Positions 16,452 through 25,422 of a stretch of DNA of 64,000 nt are shown here, piece after piece (position 1 is the first letter of the stretch; each line of letters opens with the position of its first letter). The stretch covers positions 401,501 to 465,500 of the forward strand of contig LT629951.1 of the NCBI GenBank assembly GCA_900104565.1, in the 5' to 3' direction. Source of the stretch: Ruminococcaceae bacterium Marseille-P2935 (lineage in GTDB: Bacteria; Bacillota; Clostridia; Oscillospirales; Ruminococcaceae). A program made the translations under genes and the position numbers. The notes beneath the pieces were generated by a model, which saw nothing but the letters and a program-made list of their open reading frames with translations, made no database searches and had not been told where the DNA came from.

Positions 16452-17582
16452 ATGAAAAAGATCCTCGCAGCCGCTATGGCAATGGTGATGGCTCTTTCGC
16501 TGTTCACCGCCTGCTCGAAAAATGAAGACACAGTTAAAATTGGTATTTTAGCCCCGCTTACCGGCAACGTCTCGGTCTATGGCATTGCTTCCAAAAACGG
16601 CACGGTCATGGGGATTGATGAGATAAATGCAAAGGGTGGAATCCTTGGCAAACAGATTACCACCGCCATTCAGGATGAGAAAGGTGATGTCGCAGAGGCA
16701 GTTACCGCTTATGACAAGCTGGTCAGCGATAAAATCGTTGCCCTGATCGGCGATGTAACCTCTAACCCCAGCGTTGCTGTTGCAGAGCGCGCCGCCAAAG
16801 ACGGCATGCCTATGCTGACCCCAACCGGGACTACCGCTGATATTACCAAAAAGGGTCCAAACGTATTCCGCACTTGTTTTATGGACCCGTTCCAGGGGCA
16901 GGTAATGGCTACCTTTGCCGCCGATAACCTGAAGGTTAAAACCGCGGCGATTATTGTTAACAACTCTGACGACTATTCCAAAGGCTTGGCAAAATCCTTT
17001 AAAGAGACCTGTGAAGCCAAAGGGATTCAGGTCGTTATTGAGGAAGCCTACGGCGCTACCGACAAAATGTTTGAGACCCAGCTAACCAAAATTAATGCAC
17101 TGAACCCAGATGTCCTGTACGTTCCCGACTACTATAACACGATTGCACTGATTGCCACCCAGGCTCGCCAAATCGGTTTCACCGGGCCAATGCTGGGCGG
17201 CGACGGCTGGGACGGCGTACTCGGCGTTCTGACTGAAGACAATAAATCAGTTGTAGACAACTGCTACTTCTCAAACCACTATTCTCCCGAGAACACTGAC
17301 GAGCGTCTTGCCAACTTCCGTAAGAGCTATCAGGAGAAATACGGTGAGGAACCTAACGCATTTGCAGCTTTAGGTTATGATTCTGCTTATATTATGGCTA
17401 TGGCAATTGAGAAAGCTGGTTCCACTGATAAAGCCGCTATTGTAGAGGCTTTAAAAGGGCTGGAGTATGACGGAATTACCGGTCACATCACCTTTGATGA
17501 TAACGGTGACCCCATTAAGGAAGCATTTATTACCAAGCTGGAAAATGGCGGTGCTACTCTGGCTGCCAAAGTATCCCTGTAA
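16452..17582 (+). CDS. livJ: Branched-chain amino-acid ABC transporter, binding lipoprotein
   Basis: A 376-residue lipoprotein: MKKILAAAMAMVMALSL then lipobox FTAC (Cys about residue 21). The mature domain is a type I periplasmic-binding fold with KIGILAPLTGNVSVYG, GGILGKQITT, the DVTSNPSVAVAERA ligand loop, TPTGTT and LGYDSAYIMA. These are typical of LivJ/BraC proteins for Leu, Ile and Val. The start is ATG 16452 after GGAGGGAAAG; the longer frame from 16398 lacks a ribosome site. It heads the operon livJHMGF, and a hairpin 105 bases after the stop probably sets a higher level of this subunit. Confidence 0.93.
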   Translation: MKKILAAAMAMVMALSLFTACSKNEDTVKIGILAPLTGNVSVYGIASKNGTVMGIDEINAKGGILGKQITTAIQDEKGDVAEAVTAYDKLVSDKIVALIGDVTSNPSVAVAERAAKDGMPMLTPTGTTADITKKGPNVFRTCFMDPFQGQVMATFAADNLKVKTAAIIVNNSDDYSKGLAKSFKETCEAKGIQVVIEEAYGATDKMFETQLTKINALNPDVLYVPDYYNTIALIATQARQIGFTGPMLGGDGWDGVLGVLTEDNKSVVDNCYFSNHYSPENTDERLANFRKSYQEKYGEEPNAFAALGYDSAYIMAMAIEKAGSTDKAAIVEALKGLEYDGITGHITFDDNGDPIKEAFITKLENGGATLAAKVSL

Positions 17583-17688
17583 GAGGGAAAGCCTTTTGCC
17601 CGGGGCCTCCCGTAGGTTTGGCATAGGCAGAGATTCTGTTGAAAAGACGGCGAGCCTGTATTTCAAATAGTTTGGTTTTATCTAACGA

Positions 17689-17712
17689 GAGGTAGGGCGC
17701 AAGCTCTGCCTC
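17689..17712 (+). terminator. Attenuator-type hairpin after livJ
   Basis: GAGGTAGGGC (17689-17698) pairs with GCTCTGCCTC (17703-17712), with two G-U pairs and a GCAA loop, followed by a moderately T-rich stretch. It separates the binding-protein gene from livH and probably allows partial readthrough. Confidence 0.55.
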
Positions 17713-17877
17713 TTGTTGGTTATTTTGGAGTTTAGGATTTATATACGAAAAAAGTCATAAAAACGGAAAAAGCATTTGAAAAGTGTACTGAAAAATGCTA
17801 TCCTTATACATGCTGGATGCCCTGTACATACAACTGTACGGCAGGCATCGACAATATGGCGAAAGGTAAGGTGCTTA

Positions 17878-18774
17878 ATGGACCAACTGATTCTATTTGT
17901 AAAACAGCTTATTAACGGTATTCAGGTTGGCAGCATCTATGCCCTGGTGGCGCTTGGTTACACCATGGTATATGGCATTGTTAAACTGATAAACTTCGCC
18001 CATGGCGATTTTATTATGGTAGGGGCGTATGTAACACTGGCAACCGTCCCGTTTTTAATTACCTGCGGGCTACCTGCCTGGGCCTGTATTTTGGTGGCAG
18101 TAGTAATTTGCGCACTGCTGGGCGTCACCACTGAACGGGTGGCCTATAAACCACTGCGGAATTCACCGCGTATTTCAGCGCTGATTACCGCAATCGGGGT
18201 TAGCCTGTTTTTACAGAATGCATTTGCATTGGCTTTTTCCCCCGAACCACAGGCAATTCAGACTATTTTTCGTCTGAATGCGGTAAACATTGGCGAAATT
18301 CAGGTTGCAGGCGTTACCTTGTTAACCATTGTGCTGTCGGTAGTGATTATGCTGCTGTTACAGCTGTTTGTGAAAAAGACCAAGATGGGTAAGGCTATGC
18401 GGGCAGTGTCTGAAGATTCTGCCGCTGCCCAGCTGATGGGAATTAATGTAAACACTACCATCTCGGTAACCTTTGCAATTGGCTCTGCTTTGGCAGCGGT
18501 TGCAGCGGTTATGTATTGTGCGATTTACCCGCAGGTTGACCCGTATATGGGTTCGCTGCTCGGGCTTAAGGCCTTTATAGCAGCGGTGTTGGGAGGAATC
18601 GGGGTGATTCCTGGTGCCATGCTGGGCGGCTTTGTAATCGGCATTGCCGAAAGTATGACCAAAGCGTACATATCTTCACAGCTCGCCGACGCAGTGGTGT
18701 TCGGTATTCTGATTATCGTTCTTTTAGTAAAACCGACCGGCATTCTGGGCAAGAATGTCGGTGAGAAAGTGTAG
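17878..18774 (+). CDS. livH: Branched-chain amino-acid ABC permease LivH
   Basis: A 298-residue membrane protein with about eight spans. The hallmark GIQVGSIYALVALGYTMVYGI and KLINFAHGDFIMVGAY near the N-terminus are those of LivH/BraD. The coupling loop MRAVSEDSAAAQLMGINV is near residue 175 and GVIPGAMLGGFVIGIAESM near the end. The start chosen is ATG 17878 (MDQLILFVK), preceded by AAGGTAAGGTG; the open frame extends upstream to 17776 but has no ribosome site there. It forms the membrane pore with LivM. Confidence 0.94.
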   Translation: MDQLILFVKQLINGIQVGSIYALVALGYTMVYGIVKLINFAHGDFIMVGAYVTLATVPFLITCGLPAWACILVAVVICALLGVTTERVAYKPLRNSPRISALITAIGVSLFLQNAFALAFSPEPQAIQTIFRLNAVNIGEIQVAGVTLLTIVLSVVIMLLLQLFVKKTKMGKAMRAVSEDSAAAQLMGINVNTTISVTFAIGSALAAVAAVMYCAIYPQVDPYMGSLLGLKAFIAAVLGGIGVIPGAMLGGFVIGIAESMTKAYISSQLADAVVFGILIIVLLVKPTGILGKNVGEKV

Positions 18775-18784
18775 GTGAACAACG

Positions 18785-19810
18785 GTGAAACTTTCTGCAA
18801 CAACCAAACGAAGCAACCTTGTGAACCTGATCGGTTCCGCCGTTCTGTTCGCTGTTATTATGGCCCTTTCTGCAGCCGGCATCATCGACCGCTATCTGCA
18901 GGGTGTACTGATTATTATTTGCATTAACATTATATTGGCCGTTTCCTTAAACTTGACGGCGGGCTGCTTAGGCCAGCTGGCACTGGGTCATGCAGGCTTT
19001 ATGTCAATCGGCGCATATGCGGGGGCAATCTTTGCAATTTATTCCCCGCTGCCGGGAGAAATCACACTGATCCTTTCCATGCTTATTGGCGGTGCGGTAG
19101 CGGCTGTTTTCGGCTTGCTTGTCGGTATTCCCGTACTGCGGCTGAAAGGCGACTACCTGGCGATTATTACGCTGGGCTTTGGCGAAATTATTCGTGTTAT
19201 TATGGAAAACCTGGAGATTACCGGCGGCGCTTCGGGCCTGCGCGGTATTCCAAACAATACAAACTTTACCACCGCCTATTGGGTGATGGTGATTGTTATT
19301 GCGGTACATTTTACCCTAATGTGGTCCCGCCATGGGCGTTCCATCAAAGCAATCTGTGCGGATGACATTGCTGCTGAGGCGGCTGGCGTGCGCACCACCT
19401 ATTATAAGGTGTTTACCTTTACCATTTCTGCATTTTTTGCTGGGATTGCCGGCGCACTTTATTCCCAGCATATCGGCCTGCTCAGTGCGAAAGCCTTCGA
19501 TTTTAACCGTTCTATCGAGATTCTGGTGCTGGTAGTTCTGGGCGGCTTGGGGTCTTTTACCGGTTCTATCGTAGCGGCTACCGGGCTCACCACCCTTACC
19601 GAGCTTCTGCGGGAATTTTCTGACTGGAGAATGCTCGTCTATGCGCTGGCGCTGATTTTAGTAATGTTGTTTAAACCGTCCGGCTTGTTTGGACGGTACG
19701 AATTTTCGTTAACCCGGCTGATCGACCGCATCTTTAAAAAAGAGAAAGGGTCAAAGCCCTCTCGTGGGCCCGAGAAAAAACTTCCGAAAAAGGAGGATGC
19801 AAAGGTATGA
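18785..19810 (+). CDS. livM: Branched-chain amino-acid ABC permease LivM
   Basis: A 341-residue membrane subunit. It has SLNLTAGCLGQLALGHAGFMSIGAYAGA-like family text (key pieces LGQLALGHAGF), PVLRLKGDYLAIITLGFGEI, the coupling loop GRSIKAICADDIAAEAAGV and a C-terminal MLFKPSGLFGR. A charged Lys/Glu tail of about 30 residues follows the last span. The start is GTG 18785 with AGGTGA just upstream, 10 bases after livH. The stop overlaps the livG start by 4 bases. It pairs with LivH. Confidence 0.94.
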   Translation: MKLSATTKRSNLVNLIGSAVLFAVIMALSAAGIIDRYLQGVLIIICINIILAVSLNLTAGCLGQLALGHAGFMSIGAYAGAIFAIYSPLPGEITLILSMLIGGAVAAVFGLLVGIPVLRLKGDYLAIITLGFGEIIRVIMENLEITGGASGLRGIPNNTNFTTAYWVMVIVIAVHFTLMWSRHGRSIKAICADDIAAEAAGVRTTYYKVFTFTISAFFAGIAGALYSQHIGLLSAKAFDFNRSIEILVLVVLGGLGSFTGSIVAATGLTTLTELLREFSDWRMLVYALALILVMLFKPSGLFGRYEFSLTRLIDRIFKKEKGSKPSRGPEKKLPKKEDAKV

Positions 19811-20574
19811 GTGATAAAATAATTCTGAAAACCGAAAACCTGGGCATCACCTTTGGCGGATTAAAAGCAGTTGGCGACTTTAACATGGAATTGCGGGAAA
19901 AAGAACTGGTTGGCCTGATTGGGCCAAACGGCGCAGGAAAAACCACCATCTTTAATCTGCTGACCGGCGTTTACCAGCCAACTGAAGGTGCCATCATTCT
20001 GGACGGCCAGACCATGAATGGCAAAAAGCCCCATCAAATGGCAAAAGCCGGAATTTGCCGTACCTTTCAGAACATTCGACTATTTAAGGGCATGAGTGTA
20101 CTGGAAAATGTAAAGGTAGCATTTGGGCAAAACATGAAATACAATGTTGCTCAGGGCATCTTTCGGACTAAATCCTACTGGCAGGAAGAAAAAGAAATTG
20201 ATGAAAAAGCCAGAGAGCTTTTGAAGATGTTCCATTTGGAAGAGTTTGCCGGCAATTTGGCTGAAAACCTGCCCTATGGCCAGCAGCGAAAACTGGAAAT
20301 TGCACGTGCATTGGCAGGCAGCCCCAGGGTGCTGCTATTGGACGAACCGGCGGCGGGTATGAACCCAACCGAAACCGCTGAGCTAATGGAATCGATTGAA
20401 AATATCCGCCGGTCATTCGACCTTTCTATTTTGCTGATTGAGCATGATATGAGCCTGGTTATGGGAATTTGCGAAAGAATTATTGTAATTGACTACGGTA
20501 TGATCATTGCATCTGGTACCCCATACGAGGTTGCCAACAATCCAAAAGTAATCGGCGCATATTTGGGTGAATAG
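19807..20574 (+). CDS. livG: Branched-chain amino-acid ABC ATPase LivG
   Basis: A 255-residue ATPase. Walker A is GPNGAGKTTIFNLL, the Q-loop region is GICRTFQNIRLF, the signature YGQQRKLEIARAL, and Walker B LLLDEPAAGMNPTE. The C-terminal IDYGMIIASGTPYEV is typical of LivG. The start overlaps the livM stop (ATGA). Together with LivF it drives import at the inner face of the membrane. Confidence 0.95.
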   Translation: MSDKIILKTENLGITFGGLKAVGDFNMELREKELVGLIGPNGAGKTTIFNLLTGVYQPTEGAIILDGQTMNGKKPHQMAKAGICRTFQNIRLFKGMSVLENVKVAFGQNMKYNVAQGIFRTKSYWQEEKEIDEKARELLKMFHLEEFAGNLAENLPYGQQRKLEIARALAGSPRVLLLDEPAAGMNPTETAELMESIENIRRSFDLSILLIEHDMSLVMGICERIIVIDYGMIIASGTPYEVANNPKVIGAYLGE

Positions 20575-20588
20575 GAGGGAGAGAGCGT

Positions 20589-21293
20589 ATGCTGAAGGTG
20601 AATGATTTAAAAGTGTGCTATGGTGCAATCCAAGCAATCAAGGGAATCAGCCTGGAGGTCAACGAAGGGGAAATAGTTTCTTTGATTGGAGCCAACGGTG
20701 CTGGAAAAACTACCATACTGCACACCATCACTGGCTTAAAGAAAGCCGAAAGCGGCTCGGTAACCCTGTTTGATCACAACCTGCTTGCTACACAGCCCCA
20801 TAAAATTGTAAGCCTGGGAATGGCACACGTTCCGGAAGGCAGACATATTTTTGCCCAGCTGACAGTGGAAGAAAACTTGGAGATGGGCTCTTATATTCGC
20901 AAAGACAAAGCGGAAATCGAGGCAGATAAGCAGCAGGTGTTTCAGCGGTTCCCTCGTTTGAAGGAACGCCGCAAACAGCTGGCGGGAACCCTTTCAGGCG
21001 GTGAACAGCAGATGCTGGCGATTGGCCGTGCACTGATGTCCAACCCCAAGATACTGCTGCTGGATGAACCTTCCATGGGCCTTTCGCCCCTTTTGGTAAA
21101 AGAGATTTTTGAGATTATCAAAGAGGTGAATCAAAGCGGTATGACCGTTCTGCTGGTAGAGCAGAATGCAAAGATGGCCCTTTCGGTTGCCAGCCGTGCC
21201 TATGTGCTGGAAACTGGAAAGGTTGTTATGCAGGGGAATGCGCAAGAGATGCTGCAGAACGACCAGGTGCGCAAAGCCTATTTGGGGGCATAA
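20589..21293 (+). CDS. livF: Branched-chain amino-acid ABC ATPase LivF
   Basis: A 234-residue ATPase with Walker A GANGAGKTTILHTI, the LivF-typical MAHVPEGRHIFAQLTVEENL, signature LSGGEQQMLAIGRAL, Walker B LLLDEPSMGLSPLL and VEQNAKMALSVASRAYVLETG. The ATG follows GGAGGGAGAG, 14 bases after livG. It is the last gene of the operon and is followed by a hairpin. Confidence 0.95.
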   Translation: MLKVNDLKVCYGAIQAIKGISLEVNEGEIVSLIGANGAGKTTILHTITGLKKAESGSVTLFDHNLLATQPHKIVSLGMAHVPEGRHIFAQLTVEENLEMGSYIRKDKAEIEADKQQVFQRFPRLKERRKQLAGTLSGGEQQMLAIGRALMSNPKILLLDEPSMGLSPLLVKEIFEIIKEVNQSGMTVLLVEQNAKMALSVASRAYVLETGKVVMQGNAQEMLQNDQVRKAYLGA

Positions 21294-21319
21294 ATTATTA
21301 TATTTTCAGAATGATTCGT

Positions 21320-21354
21320 AAGCAGCCTCGTGGATATATGCCTCGGGGCTGCTT
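21320..21354 (+). terminator. Terminator after livF
   Basis: AAGCAGCC (21320-21327) pairs with GGCTGCTT (21347-21354), extended inside by imperfect CTCG pairing, then CATTTTGTTTT. It lies 27 bases after the livF stop. Confidence 0.65.
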
Positions 21355-21607
21355 CATTTTGTTTTGGAGATCGAGGGTATATTAGAAAGTAAGCTGTTAA
21401 TAAAAGTAAGAGGGCTGCTGTTGGCTTCCCGCATTGCCTGTTTATAGGCTGTGAGTTGAGCTATATAAGCAAAATTACTTCTGGGTATGCACGAGGAAAA
21501 GGACCCTGAAAGGACAATTAGCTGCCGATTTAAATTGGCAGTTTTGACTATATTGGCGGCTGTTTACTACTGCCGGGCGCCAGGCCTTTTCCTGCAAGTT
21601 TTGTACA

Positions 21608-21653
21608 TTAAAATCCGCTGCAATGGGAAACACCCCATTGCAGCGGATTTTAA
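21608..21653. terminator. 20-bp perfect inverted repeat, probable bidirectional terminator
   Basis: Arms 21608-21627 and 21634-21653 are exact complements around a 6-base loop (AAACAC). The outer ends are A/T-rich (TTAAAATCC / GGATTTTAA), so the hairpin could stop transcription from livF on the plus strand and from the siroheme protein gene on the minus strand. Confidence 0.7.
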
Positions 21654-21697
21654 CTTATGATATTCGCTGGATTTAGAGAGAAAAAGCCATTTGTTTT

Positions 21698-22612
21698 TTA
21701 AGCCTTTTCTAAAATCTGTTGTTTTCGCTGCAGCAAATCTCCTTCTAAAAGCTCCTGTTCCACCTTATCTAATCCAATCCGGTCGATCATAGAGCCAAAA
21801 CGTTCGTGAGGCTGGCCTTTTTCCTTAAAAAGCAGGATCGATTTTTCCAGAATATCCAAAGCCTCTTCCACCGAGAAGATGCCTTTTAGCATAGACCCAT
21901 GGCGTATTTGTTTCCCCCAGCGTCCGCCAATATAAATGCGGCAGCCCGAGGTATGGGTTTCAATAGCGCCAAAGGGGCATTTTCGCTGGCAGATACCGCA
22001 GTTATTGCAAAGTTCGCGGTTAATTTGGCAAGTACCTTCCTCAAAATGGGCAGCCTGCATTGGGCAGCTGCTTTCTACCAGGCACTTTTTACAGCCCCGG
22101 CAGGCCTCGGTATTTAAAACAGGACGGTTTTGACCGGTAATACCAAAATCGTTCAGATCAGGCTTTACACAATTATTGGGGCAGCCGCCTACTGCGATTT
22201 TAAACTTGTGCGGTAAAGTGACATTACCATAGCCTTCAAAAAAACGTTTATGAATTTGAGTGGCAATGGCTTGCGTATCAAGCAGACCAAAGGTGCATAC
22301 AGAGCCTTTGCAGGACACAACAGGCCGAACTTTGGCACCGGTGCCGCCCGTTACCATACCGTCTTTTGCAACATATTCCTTTACGGCTTCAATATTTTCA
22401 AAACTAATCCCAGGCAGCTCTAATGTCATACGGGAGGTAAAAGAAATATTTCCGTTGCCAAAGCGCTCCGCCACCTCACTCAGGTTTTTCAGCTGACTGG
22501 CACTAAGTACCCCGTTTTCGGTAATAATACGAACAGAAAAATGTTCTCCGTCTCGGTTGGATAAAAAACCCTGGCTTTTTACTCGTTTACGGTCTGCTGC
22601 AGAAATAGCCAT
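21698..22612 (-). CDS. Siroheme/4Fe-4S protein of the nitrite/sulfite reductase family
   Basis: A 304-residue redox protein. The N-terminal ferredoxin-like half has FSVRIITENGVLSASQL and ISFTSRMTLELPGI. Next comes the siroheme/cluster region with CKGSVCTFG and GGCPNNC, the paired Cys motifs that hold the siroheme-coupled 4Fe-4S centre. An inserted two-cluster ferredoxin follows (CRGCKKCLVESSCP, CNNCGICQRKCP), then GGRWGKQIRHG. The layout resembles AsrC-type anaerobic sulfite reductases. The start is ATG 22612 after AAAGGAAG; the open frame runs about 47 residues further without a ribosome site. It diverges from a LysR gene, its probable regulator. No AsrA/AsrB partners are present, so the electron donor is unknown. 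Confidence 0.85.
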   Translation of the reverse strand: MAISAADRKRVKSQGFLSNRDGEHFSVRIITENGVLSASQLKNLSEVAERFGNGNISFTSRMTLELPGISFENIEAVKEYVAKDGMVTGGTGAKVRPVVSCKGSVCTFGLLDTQAIATQIHKRFFEGYGNVTLPHKFKIAVGGCPNNCVKPDLNDFGITGQNRPVLNTEACRGCKKCLVESSCPMQAAHFEEGTCQINRELCNNCGICQRKCPFGAIETHTSGCRIYIGGRWGKQIRHGSMLKGIFSVEEALDILEKSILLFKEKGQPHERFGSMIDRIGLDKVEQELLEGDLLQRKQQILEKA

Positions 22613-22776
22613 TCTCAGCTTCCTTTCTAATGATTTTACTTCAGTTTTTTGTGCAAAACATAAGTTTTTATCTTTTTTCATAACAAAAACAGAATAACAC
22701 TTGAAAATACATTTGTAAAATATTATAATCAATATATTAGCATAAGCGAACACTTATGGTTTTGGGAGGCAGAGCA

Positions 22777-23673
22777 ATGACCATTCGACACATGCGCATT
22801 TTTATTGCGGTGGCAGATCATGGAAAAATGAGCACCGCAGCCCAGGCTTTATATATGACCCAACCGTCAATTAGCCAAGCGATAGGTGAAATTGAACGGG
22901 AATATGATGTAAAAGTTTTTGAGCGGTTGGCCAGGAGGTTGTATATTACCGAAGCCGGAAGTCATTTACTGGATTACGCCCGCCATATTGTCTCTTTATA
23001 TGATGAGATGGAGGCGTCTGTACGTAACCTGGGGCAGGGCCTTCAGCTGCGAATTGGTGCGACGGTAACGGTGGGTACCTGTGTCATTGGTGACATAATT
23101 GATGCGTTTGAAAAAAAATTTCCAAAAAATAAACCACAGGTCTTAATTGACAATACCGATTCGATTGAACGCAAAATTTTAGAAAGCAGTTTGGACGTTG
23201 CGTTAGTAGAAGGTTTGGTGAAGAGCCCAGAGCTGATCTGTCAGCCTGTCATGGAGGACGAACTTGTGCTGGTCTGCGGCAGAAATCACCCATTTTGGGG
23301 GAGAAAGAACCTGGATTCTGCCGACCTGCAGGGGGTTCCATTCATTCTGCGTGAAAAGGGAAGCGGTACCCGGGAACTGTTTGAAAACAGGCTGCGGGAA
23401 AAAAACATTGTCGTAGAAGAAGGCTGGGTAAGCAATAATTCTGAGGCAATAAAAAATGCAGCAATACGGGGGTATGGCCCCACTGTTATTTCAAAACGCC
23501 TGGTAGAAAAAGAACTGGAAGGTCAAAGCCTTAGAATAATTCCAATCCGTGATATGTCCATGAAACGGCAGTTCCGGCTGATTTATCATAAAAACAAATA
23601 TATTTCAGCCTCTATGCAGGAATTTATCAACCTGTGCATCAAAATACAGCATGCCGGAAAGGCGGAGAGATAA
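22777..23673 (+). CDS. LysR family transcriptional regulator
   Basis: A 298-residue regulator. The N-terminal winged helix has MRIFIAVADHGKMSTAAQALYMTQPSISQAI-type sequence (key parts MSTAAQALYMTQPSIS and LARRLYITEAG). The effector domain starts near LQLRIGATVTVGTCVIGD, with FILREKGSGTRELFE as the ligand pocket region; the latter resembles CysB/CysL-like proteins. The start is ATG 22777 after GGGAGG. It diverges from the siroheme protein and overlaps the thioesterase start by one base. Control of a sulfur- or nitrogen-reduction gene is plausible from context. Confidence 0.92.
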   Translation: MTIRHMRIFIAVADHGKMSTAAQALYMTQPSISQAIGEIEREYDVKVFERLARRLYITEAGSHLLDYARHIVSLYDEMEASVRNLGQGLQLRIGATVTVGTCVIGDIIDAFEKKFPKNKPQVLIDNTDSIERKILESSLDVALVEGLVKSPELICQPVMEDELVLVCGRNHPFWGRKNLDSADLQGVPFILREKGSGTRELFENRLREKNIVVEEGWVSNNSEAIKNAAIRGYGPTVISKRLVEKELEGQSLRIIPIRDMSMKRQFRLIYHKNKYISASMQEFINLCIKIQHAGKAER

Positions 23674-24119
23674 TGGTTTCGGAAAGCAAAGTAACTGTAC
23701 GATATGCCGAGACCGACCAAATGGGCATCACCCATCATTCAGTTTACCCCATCTGGTATGAATTGGCGCGTACCGACCTAATAAAAAAGCTGGGTATTAC
23801 CTATACTCAAATGGAACAGTCCGGGGTTATAACGCCTCTTGTTGACCTGCACTGCCGGTATATTGGAGTTTCCAGGTATGAGGATGAATTGATTGTAAAA
23901 GCCTGGGTACAGGGGTTAACCGCAGCACGAATTGAGTTTGGGTACGAGGTATGCCGCGCCGGAGAAAGTAAACCGATCAATACTGGTTCGACAATGCATG
24001 CCTGGGTTGACGCCAAAACGTTCCGGCCGATGAATATGAAAAAGCGGTTTCCCCAGTGGTTTGAGGGGATTCGGCAGATGATGGAGGAAAACAGCAAGCC
24101 ATGCCCAAAAACATACTGA
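23673..24119 (+). CDS. Acyl-CoA thioesterase, 4HBT hot-dog fold (YbgC/FadM-like)
   Basis: A 148-residue enzyme. The signature VRYAETDQMGITHHSVYPIWYELARTDL-like start (key residues ETDQMG..HH..Y..W) holds the catalytic Asp of the 4-hydroxybenzoyl-CoA thioesterase family. RIEFGYEVCR and STMHAWVD are the later strands. The start ATG overlaps the LysR stop (TAATG); an upstream in-frame start at 23634 lies inside lysR. It overlaps the following reductase by 19 bases, so LysR, thioesterase and SDR are one operon. The substrate is probably a small acyl-CoA. Confidence 0.9.
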   Translation: MVSESKVTVRYAETDQMGITHHSVYPIWYELARTDLIKKLGITYTQMEQSGVITPLVDLHCRYIGVSRYEDELIVKAWVQGLTAARIEFGYEVCRAGESKPINTGSTMHAWVDAKTFRPMNMKKRFPQWFEGIRQMMEENSKPCPKTY

Positions 24120-24835
24120 TTACCGGGGCCTCCCGGGGAATTGGGCGAGAAACAGCCCGGTTATTTGCCCAGCAGGGCAATCGCGTAGCCATTAACTACA
24201 ACAAAAGTAAAGAGAAAGCTGAAAGCCTGGCAAGGGTTCTGACGCAGAATGGTTGTGAAGCAATTGCAGTCCAGGCCGATATTAGCAGCCGCACAGAAGT
24301 TGGGCAGATGGTTGAAAAAATAGTCCAAAAATGGGGCGGAATTGACGTGCTGGTAAACAATGCGGGAATTGCCCAGCAGAAACTGCTGCAAGATATTACC
24401 GAAGAAGATTGGCAAAGAATGTTTAATATTAATGTAACGGGGGCCTTTTTTTGCACACAGGCTGTGTTGCCGTTTATGTTAAAGAAGCAGGCTGGCTGTA
24501 TCATCAATGTTTCTTCCATTTGGGGTATAGCCGGGGCGTCGATGGAATGTCATTATTCTGCCTCAAAGGCAGCGCTGATTGGGTTGACCAAAGCCTTGGC
24601 AAAGGAATTGGGCCCCTCTGGTATTCGGGTAAATTGTGTAGCGCCAGGGGTGATTGATACCCAAATGAACGCGGCACTCTCAAAAGAGACCCTTGAGTGG
24701 CTGAAGGAAGAAACGCCGCTTGGAATTTTGGGCAGGCCGGAGGATATTGCACAAACAATCTGTTTTTTAGCTTCCCCTAAAGCGGGTTTTATTACCGGCC
24801 AGGTGCTTAGCCCAAACGGTGGTTTTGTCATTTAA
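24101..24835 (+). CDS. Short-chain dehydrogenase/reductase (FabG-like)
   Basis: A 244-residue NAD(P)H-dependent enzyme. It has the nucleotide motif TGASRGIG at residues 8-15, VLVNNAG, a catalytic Ser in INVSSIWG, YSASK (Tyr-Lys pair) and IRVNCVAPGVIDT, and ends TGQVLSPNGGFVI. This is a complete classical SDR similar to 3-oxoacyl-ACP reductase. It overlaps the thioesterase gene. Whether it serves fatty-acid synthesis is doubtful, since no fab genes are nearby; an acyl-CoA-linked reduction is an alternative. Confidence 0.92.
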   Translation: MPKNILITGASRGIGRETARLFAQQGNRVAINYNKSKEKAESLARVLTQNGCEAIAVQADISSRTEVGQMVEKIVQKWGGIDVLVNNAGIAQQKLLQDITEEDWQRMFNINVTGAFFCTQAVLPFMLKKQAGCIINVSSIWGIAGASMECHYSASKAALIGLTKALAKELGPSGIRVNCVAPGVIDTQMNAALSKETLEWLKEETPLGILGRPEDIAQTICFLASPKAGFITGQVLSPNGGFVI

Positions 24836-25355
24836 TTGCAATTTCCATTTTATTAAAATGATGCGAAGAAAACACCAAAAGGGTACGCGGTACCAGCTCC
24901 CTCGCTCATATCTGCACATCGGTAACAGGGCTTGCTTGGATCCCTGCCTGAATGTGCAGCTTTGCTGTAGGTATTATAAAACAGCCCTTGTCTATTCTTA
25001 AAAACCTGTTGCGAAGGGATAAGATAACATAGCATAAGCCGAATAATACAATTTGCAGTTTCCACATACAATGCTGCTCCAGCCCTTGCCTGGTTCAAAG
25101 GATTCTGCTTTTTAAAACATTATCAACCATATTAGAGGGCAGTATTTTTCCACCATCGGCCGCCTAGGCTGTGGAATATGATGGGAATTTGCCGGCATAC
25201 CTGAAAAACAGTCCACAAAACGACACAGCCGGTAAATGAAAGCGTGTATTTCTTTCAATAAAATCTGTCAAATACTGCCGGGTGCCGAGACCGCATCAGT
25301 TCGGTGGTTATCAGGTATTCGACCCTTATTTAATTGGTATTTTTATTTCAGCATG
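24836..25355. other. Gap without recognisable genes
   Basis: About 520 bases between the SDR gene and the terminator shared with rubrerythrin. Frames on both strands lack ribosome sites and family features. Confidence 0.5.
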
Positions 25356-25390
25356 AAAAAACAGCGCCTGTTTAATAGGCGCTGTTTTTT
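25356..25390 (-). terminator. Terminator after the rubrerythrin gene (bidirectional form)
   Basis: AAAAAACAGCGCCT (25356-25369) pairs with AGGCGCTGTTTTTT (25377-25390), a 14-bp perfect stem with a 7-base loop and a T-run on either strand. Confidence 0.88.
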
Positions 25391-25422
25391 CATGGAAAAT
25401 ATCGCAAACTAGGAGTTATCGA

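Noticed and set aside
24853-25098. Minus-strand 81-codon frame in the gap after the SDR gene
   Set aside because: No ribosome site, low-complexity composition, no domain features.
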